A stretch of DNA of 5,511 nt from an uncultured Eubacterium sp. (GTDB taxonomy: Bacteria; Bacillota_A; Clostridia; Lachnospirales; Lachnospiraceae): contig CAOXUF010000019.1 in the NCBI GenBank assembly GCA_948560485.1, positions 1,338-6,848 of the forward strand. Direction: 5' to 3'. Numbering within the stretch: position 1 is the first letter of the stretch; every line of letters begins with the position of its first letter. Under the pieces are notes generated by a model. It did no database searches and was not told where the DNA came from. It was given only the letters and a program-made list of their open reading frames with translations. The position numbers and the translations under genes were made by a program. This document shows positions 1 to 5,439 of this stretch, in pieces.

Positions 1-197
1 ACAGTACGAACTACTACGGCTTTTACAACGTCACCTTTTTTAACAACTCCGCCTGGTGTTGCATCTTTAACAGTAGCAACGATAATATCACCGATATTAG
101 CATATCTTCTAGTAGATCCGCCCATTACTCTGATTGTAAGTAATTCTTTAGCGCCTGTATTATCAGCAACTTTAAGTCTACTTTCCTGTTGAATCAT
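1..197 (-). CDS. rplN: 50S ribosomal protein L14, 5' part (runs off left edge)
   Basis: L14 lies on the interface face of the 50S subunit, binds 23S rRNA next to L19 and contacts 16S rRNA; in other bacteria it is the docking site of the silencing factor RsfS. Only the first 65 codons are in the window, about half of the usual 122 residues. The visible part reads [18 protein letters not shown], then a TIRVMGG stretch and a [10 protein letters not shown] strand, which is the standard L14 N-terminus. The ATG is preceded by AAAGGAGG (213-206) at 8 nt spacing, and no other start fits. It follows rpsQ by 30 bp, too little for a separate promoter, so the spc genes seem to be read through from the S10 genes. 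The cut is by the window edge, not a biological truncation. Identification is firm. Confidence 0.97.
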   Translation of the reverse strand, partial: MIQQESRLKVADNTGAKELLTIRVMGGSTRRYANIGDIIVATVKDATPGGVVKKGDVVKAVVVRT

Positions 198-227
198 GCT
201 GTATTCCTCCTTTAATCTTTACAAAGA

Positions 228-482
228 CTATTTAGCCTTTTCAATAATTTCAACAAGTCTCCATCTCTTATCCTTTGATAATGGTCTTGTTTCCATAACT
301 TTTACTGTATCACCGATACCGGCTGTATTTTCTTCGTCATGAGCTTTTAATTTATAAGTTCTCTTAACGATCTTGTTATATAAAGGATGCTTTACATGAT
401 CCTCTACAGCTACAACGATAGTCTTCTGCATTTTATCGCTGACAACTTTTCCGGTACGTGTTTTTCTTAAATTTCTTTCCAC
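228..482 (-). CDS. rpsQ: 30S ribosomal protein S17 (GTG start)
   Basis: S17 is a primary 16S rRNA binder in the 5' domain of the 30S subunit and helps early assembly. The 84-residue product has the usual family length and an OB-fold pattern. The family signature is complete at residues 57-69 ([13 protein letters not shown]), and the N-terminal [14 protein letters not shown] and HPLYNK segments are typical. The start codon is GTG (482-480). It is chosen because the family begins MERN-x-RK, because AAAGGAG (496-490) lies 7 nt upstream, and because the next in-frame Met (residue 18) would cut the first beta strand away. It sits 37 bp after rpmC and 30 bp before rplN. Together with rpmC it forms a pair of consecutive GTG-started genes, which may lower initiation relative to the ATG-started neighbours (inference). 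Confidence 0.97.
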   Translation of the reverse strand: MERNLRKTRTGKVVSDKMQKTIVVAVEDHVKHPLYNKIVKRTYKLKAHDEENTAGIGDTVKVMETRPLSKDKRWRLVEIIEKAK

Positions 483-489
483 AACAATT

Positions 490-496
490 CTCCTTT
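490..496 (-). promoter_or_regulatory. Shine-Dalgarno fixing the rpsQ GTG start
   Basis: AAAGGAG on the minus strand, 7 nt before the GTG at 482-480. There is no ATG nearby in frame, so this site is what fixes the non-ATG start of rpsQ. Confidence 0.8.
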
Positions 497-519
497 CTCA
501 ATTAGGGATTAACCTGTAA

Positions 520-729
520 CTATTCAGCAGCATTTGCCTTTTCAACGATTAATGTCTGAATTCTGGCAATATTTTTTCTAACTTCTTTAATTCTGCTTGT
601 GTTATCTAACTGGTTTGTTGCGTTCTGGAATCTCAAATTGAAAAGTTCCTTCTTAGCAGCTACTAATTCATCTTCTAACTCTGTAGCTGATTTTGCTCTT
701 AAATCTTCTACATATTCCTTAATTTTCAC
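520..729 (-). CDS. rpmC: 50S ribosomal protein L29 (GTG start, 69 aa)
   Basis: L29 is a small two-helix 23S rRNA-binding protein at the mouth of the exit tunnel, beside L23. The product is a helical hairpin with alternating charges. The family signature is complete at residues 43-57 ([15 protein letters not shown]), and ELFNLRFQ is the usual turn region. Two GTG starts are possible. The one at 738 would give 72 residues (MITVKIKEY...), but it lies inside the apparent Shine-Dalgarno. The one at 729 gives 69 residues beginning [11 protein letters not shown], the standard L29 start, and has GGCGG (742-738) 8 nt upstream. I therefore use 729. With this start the gene overlaps the end of rplP by 11 bp in another frame, which suggests translational coupling. 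Identity is certain; the start is likely but not proven. Confidence 0.93.
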   Translation of the reverse strand: MKIKEYVEDLRAKSATELEDELVAAKKELFNLRFQNATNQLDNTSRIKEVRKNIARIQTLIVEKANAAE

Positions 730-1156
730 TGTTATCACCGCCTTCTAAATCTTCACGAGATACAACCTTGCATTTAATTGGAAGTTTGTGTGTTGCAAGA
801 CGTAATGCTTCTCTAGCTGTTTCTTCTGGAACTCCAGCAATTTCAAACATTACTCTGCCTGGCTTAACTACTGCTACCCAATACTCAAGTGCACCTTTAC
901 CTTTACCCATTCGAGTTTCAGCTGGTGTAGCTGTTACCGGTTTGTCTGGGAATATCTTGATCCAAACTTTACCACCACGCTTTACATGACGTGTCATGGC
1001 AATTCTGGCTGCTTCAATCTGGTTTGAACGAACCCAGCCTGGTTCCATTGCTACAATACCGAACTCACCATATGAGATCTTATTTCCTCTAGTTGCTTTT
1101 CCTCTCATAGAACCACGGAACTGTTTTCTATGTTTAACTCTTTTTGGCATTAACAT
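719..1156 (-). CDS. rplP: 50S ribosomal protein L16
   Basis: L16 binds 23S rRNA near the A-site and helps position the aminoacyl-tRNA; it joins late in 50S assembly. The 145-residue product is close to the usual 137-144. Both family signatures are present: [12 protein letters not shown] at 59-70 and [12 protein letters not shown] at 82-93. The start [15 protein letters not shown] is the classic N-terminus. The C-terminus is slightly extended and acidic ([11 protein letters not shown]). The ATG shares one base with the rpsC stop (TAATG at 1158-1154), and its Shine-Dalgarno AAGGGAG lies inside rpsC at about 9 nt spacing, so coupling to rpsC is likely. The 3' end overlaps rpmC. Arg82 aligns with Arg81 of E. 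coli L16, which is hydroxylated there; whether it is modified here cannot be seen. Confidence 0.98.
   Translation of the reverse strand: MLMPKRVKHRKQFRGSMRGKATRGNKISYGEFGIVAMEPGWVRSNQIEAARIAMTRHVKRGGKVWIKIFPDKPVTATPAETRMGKGKGALEYWVAVVKPGRVMFEIAGVPEETAREALRLATHKLPIKCKVVSREDLEGGDNSEN
733..745 (-). promoter_or_regulatory. Shine-Dalgarno deciding the rpmC start
   Basis: The minus strand reads GAAGGCGGTGATA here, an extended match to the anti-Shine-Dalgarno consensus GAAAGGAGGTGAT with one mismatch in the GGAGG core. It sits inside the 3' end of rplP. Its GGCGG core is 8 nt from the GTG at 729 but overlaps the GTG at 738, which argues for the downstream start. Confidence 0.7.
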
Positions 1157-1803
1157 TATTTATCGCTCCCTTCTTTAGTTGGAAGTATTTCGCCGTTATA
1201 TATCCAAACCTTTACACCTACTTTTCCGTAAGTTGTATCAGCTTCCGCGAAACCATAGTCGATGTCAGCACGTAATGTCTGAAGTGGAATAGTTCCTTCG
1301 CTGTAGAACTCTGTACGAGCCATATCAGCACCACCAAGACGTCCTGATGTAGCAGCCTTAATTCCTAAAGCGCCTGCTTTCATTGTTCTAGACATTGCAG
1401 ATTTCATTGCTCTTCTGAAAGAAATACGATTTTCTAACTGCTGTGCAATATTTTCTGCAACTAACTGAGCATCTTTATCAGGTCTCTTTACGTCTTTAAC
1501 ATCCATAAATAACTTCTTATCAGTCATTTTCTGAACTTCAGCTTTAACCTTTTCGATTTCAGCACCACCTTTTCCGATTACGAGACCAGGCTTAGCTGTG
1601 TAAACATTAACTCTTACTCTGTCAGATGATCTTTCGATTTCAATCTTAGAAACACCTGTACTGTATAATCTCTTTTTAAGGTATGTTCTGATTTTGTAAT
1701 CTTCAACAAGGTTGTCTGCAAAATCAGCTTCTGCATACCACTTTGAGTCCCAGTCTTTAATAACTCCGACTCTTAATCCATGTGGATTAACTTTCTGTCC
1801 CAT
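1156..1803 (-). CDS. rpsC: 30S ribosomal protein S3
   Basis: S3 sits on the solvent side of the 30S head and, with S4 and S5, forms the mRNA entry channel that has helicase activity. The 215-residue product starts [13 protein letters not shown], the standard N-terminus. It carries a type II KH domain with the GKGG loop at 77-80, then the C-terminal domain with [10 protein letters not shown] at 154-163. Arg130, Arg131 and Lys134 align with E. coli Arg131, Arg132 and Lys135, the residues tied to mRNA unwinding. The ATG follows AGGAGG (1815-1810) at 6 nt spacing, 15 bp after rplV. Its stop overlaps the rplP ATG by one base. The length is a little below the E. coli protein (233) because the C-terminal tail is short, as is common in Firmicutes. 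Confidence 0.98.
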   Translation of the reverse strand: MGQKVNPHGLRVGVIKDWDSKWYAEADFADNLVEDYKIRTYLKKRLYSTGVSKIEIERSSDRVRVNVYTAKPGLVIGKGGAEIEKVKAEVQKMTDKKLFMDVKDVKRPDKDAQLVAENIAQQLENRISFRRAMKSAMSRTMKAGALGIKAATSGRLGGADMARTEFYSEGTIPLQTLRADIDYGFAEADTTYGKVGVKVWIYNGEILPTKEGSDK

Positions 1804-1818
1804 ACTTTGCCTCCTATC

Positions 1819-2205
1819 TTATCTCTCATCAAGCACAATAGTGATGTGGCTGTTTCTCTTTAAGATTCTATAAGCTCTACCCTGTGCTCTAGGTTTAATT
1901 CTCTTCATTGTAGGTGCCGCATTTGCGAAGCATTCTGCAATGTAAAGTTTACTAACATCCATGTTATTGTTGTTTTCAGCATTCGCAATTGCTGAATTTA
2001 ATAATTTCAAAATTACGCTTGATGCATATCTTGGGTTGTAAGTAAGAATACCGATAGCACTCTGTACATCTTTACCTCTGATGGCATCTAATACGAAACA
2101 TGCTTTCTGAACAGACACTCTTGCATAAGATAACTTTGCTGATGGTCTTGTATCTTTATTAGCATTTCTCTCTCTCTTTATCTGGGATCTATGTCCTTTT
2201 GCCAT
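1819..2205 (-). CDS. rplV: 50S ribosomal protein L22 with basic N-terminal extension
   Basis: L22 contacts all domains of 23S rRNA, and its beta-hairpin lines the narrow part of the exit tunnel opposite L4. The product is 128 residues, against about 110-113 in E. coli and Bacillus. The C-terminal signature is complete at 101-125 (K101, R106, A107, G109, R110, H120), and the tunnel hairpin lies around 97-110. The extra length is an N-terminal tail of about 20 residues rich in Lys and Arg (MAKGHRSQIKRERN...). The segment that normally reads about PRKAR in the first helix is VQKAC at 32-36, so a Pro and two Arg are replaced. The ATG has a strong GAAAGGAGG 8 nt upstream, so the tail is probably real and not a start-site error. 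I recall this form from Lachnospiraceae-type Clostridia. Confidence 0.97.
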   Translation of the reverse strand: MAKGHRSQIKRERNANKDTRPSAKLSYARVSVQKACFVLDAIRGKDVQSAIGILTYNPRYASSVILKLLNSAIANAENNNNMDVSKLYIAECFANAAPTMKRIKPRAQGRAYRILKRNSHITIVLDER

Positions 2206-2214
2206 AGATGAGAC

Positions 2215-2226
2215 CTCCTTTCAAAT
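2215..2226 (-). repeat. 12-nt box before rplV, copy 1 of 3
   Basis: ATTTGAAAGGAG occurs here, at 3376-3387 before rplB and at 4365-4376 before rplD, always as the ribosome binding site with its upstream flank. The GAAAGGAG part is explained by pairing with 16S rRNA; the ATTT flank is not. Confidence 0.6.
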
Positions 2227-2239
2227 TCTAACGGTTTAT

Positions 2240-2512
2240 TTAACCTCTCTTTTCGTCTTTTCCATGTCCTCTATAAGTTCTAGTAGAAACAAATTCACCA
2301 AGTTTATGTCCAACCATATCTTCTGTAACATATACTGGCACATGCTTTCTACCATCATGGACAGCGATTGTGTGTCCAACCATCTGTGGGAAAATTGTGG
2401 AACGTCTTGACCAGGTTTTAACAACTGACTTGTCGCCTGATTCGTTCAATGCATCAATTTTCTTTAATAAGCTCTCATCCGCAAATGGGCCTTTTTTTAA
2501 TGATCTAGCCAT
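2240..2512 (-). CDS. rpsS: 30S ribosomal protein S19
   Basis: S19 pairs with S13 in the 30S head, near the A-site tRNA, and takes part in the bridge to the 50S central protuberance. The 90-residue product has the usual length (about 92). It starts [10 protein letters not shown], as the family does. The family signature runs from Asp53 to Thr77, with G54, G72, E73 and F74 in place. The tail [12 protein letters not shown] is typical. The ATG is preceded by GGAGG (2526-2522) at 9 nt spacing. That Shine-Dalgarno overlaps the rplB stop codon, so ribosomes finishing rplB end almost on top of the rpsS site. rplV follows after 34 bp. Confidence 0.98.
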   Translation of the reverse strand: MARSLKKGPFADESLLKKIDALNESGDKSVVKTWSRRSTIFPQMVGHTIAVHDGRKHVPVYVTEDMVGHKLGEFVSTRTYRGHGKDEKRG

Positions 2513-2521
2513 TCGTCTCTA

Positions 2522-2528
2522 CCTCCTA
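2522..2528 (-). promoter_or_regulatory. rplB stop fused with rpsS Shine-Dalgarno
   Basis: The minus strand reads TAGGAGG: TAG ends rplB and the last five bases are the GGAGG core for rpsS. This arrangement suggests re-initiation by ribosomes that have just terminated on rplB. Confidence 0.75.
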
Positions 2529-3368
2529 TTTCATGTTCTTTCCGTCACGTCTTCTAACGATCATCTTGTTAGACTGTTTATTCTTCTTACGAGTCTTCAA
2601 GCCAAGTGCTGGTTTACCCCAAGGTGTACATGGACCCGGACGACCAACTGGTGCACGTCCTTCACCACCACCATGTGGATGGTCATTAGGGTTCATAACA
2701 GAACCACGAACTGTAGGTCTGATACCCATATTACGCTTACGTCCTGCTTTACCAATGTTTACAAGACCGTGTTCAATGTTACCAACAGTACCGATTGTTG
2801 CTCTGCAGACGATTGGTACCATTCTCATTTCGCCTGAAGGAAGTCTTAATGTTGCATATTTGCCTTCCTTAGCCATTAACTGAGCTACGTTACCAGCAGC
2901 ACGGACTAACTGTCCACCCTTACCCGGATATAACTCAATGTTGTGGATTTCTGTACCAACCGGGATAGCTGATAATGGTAAGCAGTTACCTACTTTAACT
3001 TCAGCGTTCTCACCGTTCATAAGTACATCGCCAACTTTTAATCCGTTAGGAGCAAGGATATAAGCCTTTTCACCGTCAGCATAGCAGATTAATGCAATGT
3101 TAGCTGTTCTGTTTGGATCATATTCAATACTCTTAACTGTTGCAGGAATGTCAACTTTATTTCTCTTAAAGTCAATCATTCTGTATTTTCTTCTAGAACC
3201 ACCACCATGGTGTCTAACTGTTATTTTACCCTGATTGTTACGACCTGCTGTCTTTTTGAGAGATTTTGTTAAAGACTTCTCTGGAGTAGCCTTTGTAATC
3301 TCTGCATTATCAAGCATTGTCATAGCTCTTCTTGAAGGTGTGTATGGGTTAAATGTCTTAATTCCCAT
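2526..3368 (-). CDS. rplB: 50S ribosomal protein L2
   Basis: L2 is a primary 23S rRNA binder close to the peptidyl transferase centre and is needed for subunit joining. The 280-residue product has the normal length (273-277 in most bacteria). The N-terminal RNA-binding domain includes [16 protein letters not shown] at 42-57. The SH3-like domain follows. The C-terminal signature is complete at 218-229 (P218, R221, G222, N226, D229). His230 in the HPHGGGEGR loop appears to match E. coli His229, reported to be important for activity. The basic C-terminal tail ([15 protein letters not shown]) is typical. The ATG has AAAGGAG (3382-3376) 7 nt upstream, after a 66-bp gap from rplW. The stop TAG lies within the rpsS ribosome binding site. 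Nothing is missing. Confidence 0.99.
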   Translation of the reverse strand: MGIKTFNPYTPSRRAMTMLDNAEITKATPEKSLTKSLKKTAGRNNQGKITVRHHGGGSRRKYRMIDFKRNKVDIPATVKSIEYDPNRTANIALICYADGEKAYILAPNGLKVGDVLMNGENAEVKVGNCLPLSAIPVGTEIHNIELYPGKGGQLVRAAGNVAQLMAKEGKYATLRLPSGEMRMVPIVCRATIGTVGNIEHGLVNIGKAGRKRNMGIRPTVRGSVMNPNDHPHGGGEGRAPVGRPGPCTPWGKPALGLKTRKKNKQSNKMIVRRRDGKNMK

Positions 3369-3434
3369 TTTCTTTCTCCTTTCAAATTAAACCTTTATTA
3401 TCACGCTTGTTTCTGCGTCTAACTTTTTTTCTTA
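3369..3434 (-). other. rplW-rplB spacer, 66 bp
   Basis: This is the second-longest gap in the operon. After the rplW stop it starts with a second in-frame TAA, then an A-rich run, then a weak possible hairpin (ACGC, 8-nt loop AGAAACAA, GCGT), and finally the rplB Shine-Dalgarno. There is no U-tract after the hairpin, so it is not a terminator, and I see no convincing promoter. Confidence 0.5.
3376..3387 (-). repeat. 12-nt box before rplB, copy 2 of 3
   Basis: Same ATTTGAAAGGAG as before rplV. With that copy the match extends by one more base to AATTTGAAAGGAG. Confidence 0.6.
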
Positions 3435-3734
3435 TTACAGACCTGCAAAGATTTCAATATCTGCACTGTCTTCTGTCAACTGAACAACCGCTTTCTTCTT
3501 TGCTGCTGTCTTTCCAGTTACATAACCACGTCTCTTATTCTTTCCTGCTAAGTTCATTGTCTTAACGCTTTCTACTTTTGCTCCTTCGAACATTTTTTCA
3601 ACCGCATCAGCAACCTGTGACTTAGTAGCATCTGTGTGAACGTAGAATGTATATTTCTTTTCTGCCATAGCGTTCATACTTTTTTCAGTAATAACTGGTG
3701 AAAGTATCACGTCATAATATTTAATATCTGCCAT
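3435..3734 (-). CDS. rplW: 50S ribosomal protein L23
   Basis: L23 sits at the exit tunnel mouth and is the docking point for trigger factor and the signal recognition particle. The 99-residue product has normal length. The N-terminal DVILSPVITEKSM is the family hallmark, and Glu17 aligns with E. coli Glu18, the trigger factor contact. The internal loop (NLAGKNKRRGYVTGK) is the basic rRNA-binding extension, and KKKAVVQL at 79-86 is the conserved strand after it. The ATG shares one base with the rplD stop (TAATG at 3736-3732). The Shine-Dalgarno GAGGAGGTG lies inside the rplD coding end with about 10 nt spacing. The stop is doubled (TAA TAA), followed by a 66-bp spacer. Confidence 0.98.
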   Translation of the reverse strand: MADIKYYDVILSPVITEKSMNAMAEKKYTFYVHTDATKSQVADAVEKMFEGAKVESVKTMNLAGKNKRRGYVTGKTAAKKKAVVQLTEDSADIEIFAGL

Positions 3735-4354
3735 TATGCGTACACCTCCTCAATTGTTGCTACAGCTGCTTTTTCAACTACTACTGTATCGTATTTAAGA
3801 ATATCGTATACATTAATTGTATTTGTCAAAGCAGTTTTCACTGTAGGGATGTTCTTAGCTGATTTTACTGTGTTTGCATCATTTTCATTTAATACTACTA
3901 ATGCTTTTTCAGCCTTTAAGTTTGCCATAACCTTTGCAAATTCCTTTGTCTTAGGAGCGTCAAACTTAAGTTCATCAACTACGATTAATTTTCCTTCGTT
4001 AACTCTTGATGTCAATGCTGACTTAAGAGCCAGTCTCTTTTCTTTCTTATTCATCTTGAATGAATAATCTCTAGGTGTTGGAGCAAAAACAACTCCGCCG
4101 CCTGTCCACTGTGGAGATCTTGTAGAACCCTGTCTTGCATGACCTGTTCCTTTCTGTCTCCATGGTTTTCTGCCACCGCCGCTCACTTCTGAACGAGTCT
4201 TCGCTTTCTGTGTTCCCTGACGGTTATTTGCGAGCTGGCTTACTACAGCCTGATGTACTAAATTTTCATTTACTTCTACACCAAATACTGCATCGCTAAG
4301 TTCGATTGTTCCAACTTCGCTTCCTTCCATATTTAAAACAGATACTTTTGCCAT
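3734..4354 (-). CDS. rplD: 50S ribosomal protein L4
   Basis: L4 is an early 50S assembly protein whose long loop reaches into the exit tunnel opposite L22. In E. coli it also represses its own operon by acting on the S10 leader; whether it does so here is unknown. The 206-residue product has the usual length (about 201-207). The tunnel loop runs from about residue 56 to 90 and contains KPWRQKGTGHAR at 63-74, the region where macrolide resistance changes are found in other bacteria. Position 72 is His, where many bacteria have Arg. The globular domain with IVVDELKF and ALVVLNE strands follows, and NVYDILKYDTVVV is the conserved C-terminal region. The ATG follows GAAAGGAGG at 9 nt spacing, 23 bp after rplC. 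The stop overlaps the rplW start. Confidence 0.98.
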   Translation of the reverse strand: MAKVSVLNMEGSEVGTIELSDAVFGVEVNENLVHQAVVSQLANNRQGTQKAKTRSEVSGGGRKPWRQKGTGHARQGSTRSPQWTGGGVVFAPTPRDYSFKMNKKEKRLALKSALTSRVNEGKLIVVDELKFDAPKTKEFAKVMANLKAEKALVVLNENDANTVKSAKNIPTVKTALTNTINVYDILKYDTVVVEKAAVATIEEVYA

Positions 4355-4364
4355 CTGTGCGTTC

Positions 4365-4376
4365 CTCCTTTCAAAT
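4365..4376 (-). repeat. 12-nt box before rplD, copy 3 of 3
   Basis: Same ATTTGAAAGGAG as before rplV and rplB, preceded here by T where the other two have A. Confidence 0.6.
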
Positions 4377-4377
4377 A

Positions 4378-5007
4378 CTACTTACCGGCTTTCACAGATT
4401 CTTTAATTGTTACTAAAGCTTTCTTAGGTCCCGGTACAGCACCTTTAACTAAGAGTAAATTCTTTTCAGCGTCAACTCTAACGATTTCAAGGTTCTGAGT
4501 TGTCACCTGTTTGCCACCCATGTGACCAGGCATCTTCTTACCTTTAAATACCTTACTTGGTGATGAACATGCACCATTTGAACCAGCATGTCTATGGTAT
4601 TTAGAACCATGAGCCATAGGTCCTCTTGACTGTCCATGTCTCTTAATTGCGCCCTGGAATCCTTTTCCCTTCGCAACTGCAGTAGCATCAACCTTATCTC
4701 CAGCTTCAAAAATTTCAGCCTTGATTTCATCTTTTACTGCATACTCACCTTCGAGTTTAAATTCTCTTACAAATCTCTTGTAAGATACGCCTGCCTTGTC
4801 AAACATTCCCTTTACAGGTTTGTTGACAAGTTTTTCTCTGATATCTTCGAAACCAACCTGAACTGCTGCGTATCCATCGTTCTCAACTGTCTTAACCTGT
4901 GTTACTACACATGGTCCAGCCTGAAGAACTGTAACTGGTACTAATTCGCCAGCTTCGTTGAATATCTGAGTCATTCCAACTTTTCTTGCTAAAATAGCTT
5001 TCTTCAT
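4378..5007 (-). CDS. rplC: 50S ribosomal protein L3
   Basis: L3 is one of the proteins that start 50S assembly; its central extension reaches the peptidyl transferase centre. The 209-residue product has normal length and begins [16 protein letters not shown], the standard start. The family signature lies at 100-123 (F100, D107, G114, K115, G116, G119, R123), but position 112 is Ala where Ser or Thr is usual. The central extension runs from about 124 to 165 with [13 protein letters not shown] at 153-165. The region that holds the methylated Gln150 in E. coli reads ACSSPSK here, without Gln, as in other Firmicutes as far as I recall. The ATG follows AGGAGGT at 9 nt spacing. Unlike the genes after it, rplC is separated from its upstream neighbour rpsJ by 117 bp that carry an inverted repeat. 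Confidence 0.98.
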   Translation of the reverse strand: MKKAILARKVGMTQIFNEAGELVPVTVLQAGPCVVTQVKTVENDGYAAVQVGFEDIREKLVNKPVKGMFDKAGVSYKRFVREFKLEGEYAVKDEIKAEIFEAGDKVDATAVAKGKGFQGAIKRHGQSRGPMAHGSKYHRHAGSNGACSSPSKVFKGKKMPGHMGGKQVTTQNLEIVRVDAEKNLLLVKGAVPGPKKALVTIKESVKAGK

Positions 5008-5124
5008 TAATAATTACCTCCTGTTTAATCTACAGCGGATCGCATTCCGCGATCATCCTAGAACAGTTTTGTAACTAACTCATTCGTTTAATTACCTATA
5101 TAAAACCTTCAAGGATAATTCTCA
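5008..5124 (-). other. rpsJ-rplC spacer, longest gap in the operon
   Basis: This 117-bp spacer begins with a TGA in frame after the rpsJ TAG, giving a double stop. An AT-rich stretch follows, then a GC-rich inverted repeat (5035-5058), then the rplC Shine-Dalgarno (5022-5017). No open frame of useful length is present. A possible -35 (TTGAAG) has no -10 box at correct spacing, so I do not call a promoter. There is no U-tract after the hairpin, so it is not an intrinsic terminator. It may be a control or processing site between S10 and the rest of the operon (inference). Confidence 0.55.
5035..5054 (-). promoter_or_regulatory. Overlapping inverted repeats before rplC (candidate RNA hairpin)
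   Basis: In the transcript, GATCGC (5054-5049) can pair with GCGATC (5043-5038) around the 5-nt loop GGAAT. Alternatively GCGGA (5050-5046) can pair with TCCGC (5039-5035) around a 6-nt loop. The two foldings share bases and exclude each other. A third variant pairs GGAT at 5058-5055 with ATCC at 5040-5037 and bulges three bases. The 3' side ends about 12 nt before the rplC Shine-Dalgarno. The pairing is seen directly in the sequence; any role is inferred. Confidence 0.5.
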
Positions 5125-5439
5125 CTATTTGTTCTTCATCTTAATATCAATATACACACCTGCTGGCATTTCAAGCTTTGATAAAGCTTCTACTGCCTTC
5201 TGGTTTGGAGCAATGATATCGATGAGTCTCTTATGAGTTCTCTGTTCAAACTGCTCTCTGGAATCTTTGTACTTATGAACAGCTCTAAGAATAGTAATAA
5301 CTTCTTTCTTAGTTGGTAGAGGTACCGGACCACTAACTTCTGTTCCTGTTCTCTTTGCAGTTTCAACAATTTTCTTAGCTGACTGATCTACTAATTTGTG
5401 ATCGTAAGCTTTCAGTGTAATTCTCATTACTTGTGCCAT
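5125..5439 (-). CDS. rpsJ: 30S ribosomal protein S10 (NusE)
   Basis: S10 is part of the 30S head and also acts as NusE, which pairs with NusB in transcription antitermination and links RNA polymerase to the ribosome through NusG. The 104-residue product has normal length (102-103). The family signature is complete at 28-43 ([16 protein letters not shown]), followed by [26 protein letters not shown] at 50-75, the extended rRNA-binding loop region. The first ATG is used because the family starts MA-x(3)-IR and GGAGG (5455-5451) lies 11 nt upstream; the Met at position 5 would be too far from it. As first gene of the S10 operon it has the leader on its upstream side. It ends with a double stop (TAG TGA), then the 117-bp spacer. 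Confidence 0.98.
   Translation of the reverse strand: MAQVMRITLKAYDHKLVDQSAKKIVETAKRTGTEVSGPVPLPTKKEVITILRAVHKYKDSREQFEQRTHKRLIDIIAPNQKAVEALSKLEMPAGVYIDIKMKNK

Noticed and set aside
198..227. Separate spc operon promoter before rplN
   Set aside because: Only 30 bp, largely occupied by the Shine-Dalgarno, with no -35/-10 pair; an upstream promoter inside rpsQ was not recognised either.
768..1178. Two plus-strand frames (73 and 60 residues) opposite rplP
   Set aside because: Antisense shadows without recognisable domains or ribosome binding sites.
2236..2424. 62-residue minus-strand frame inside rpsS
   Set aside because: Out-of-frame reading of the S19 gene; ends near the real stop only by chance.
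2370..2837. 155-residue open frame on the plus strand opposite rpsS and rplB
   Set aside because: It is antisense to two certain genes, has a Cys/Thr/Ser-rich low-complexity composition typical of a reversed coding strand, and lacks a ribosome binding site of its own.
2533..2883. 116-residue plus-strand frame opposite rplB
   Set aside because: Shadow of the highly conserved C-terminal half of L2; the Pro/Gly-rich content mirrors the L2 codons.
3849..4067. 72-residue plus-strand frame opposite rplD
   Set aside because: Phe/Ser/Ala-rich mirror of Lys/Glu-rich L4 codons; no start signal.
4503..4730. 75-residue minus-strand frame inside rplC
   Set aside because: Out-of-frame reading of L3 with no ribosome binding site.
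4636..4944. 102-residue plus-strand frame opposite rplC
   Set aside because: Antisense shadow of L3, with no conserved features and no start signal.
5035..5054. Hairpin before rplC as an intrinsic terminator
   Set aside because: No run of T follows the stem on the minus strand; what follows is the rplC Shine-Dalgarno.
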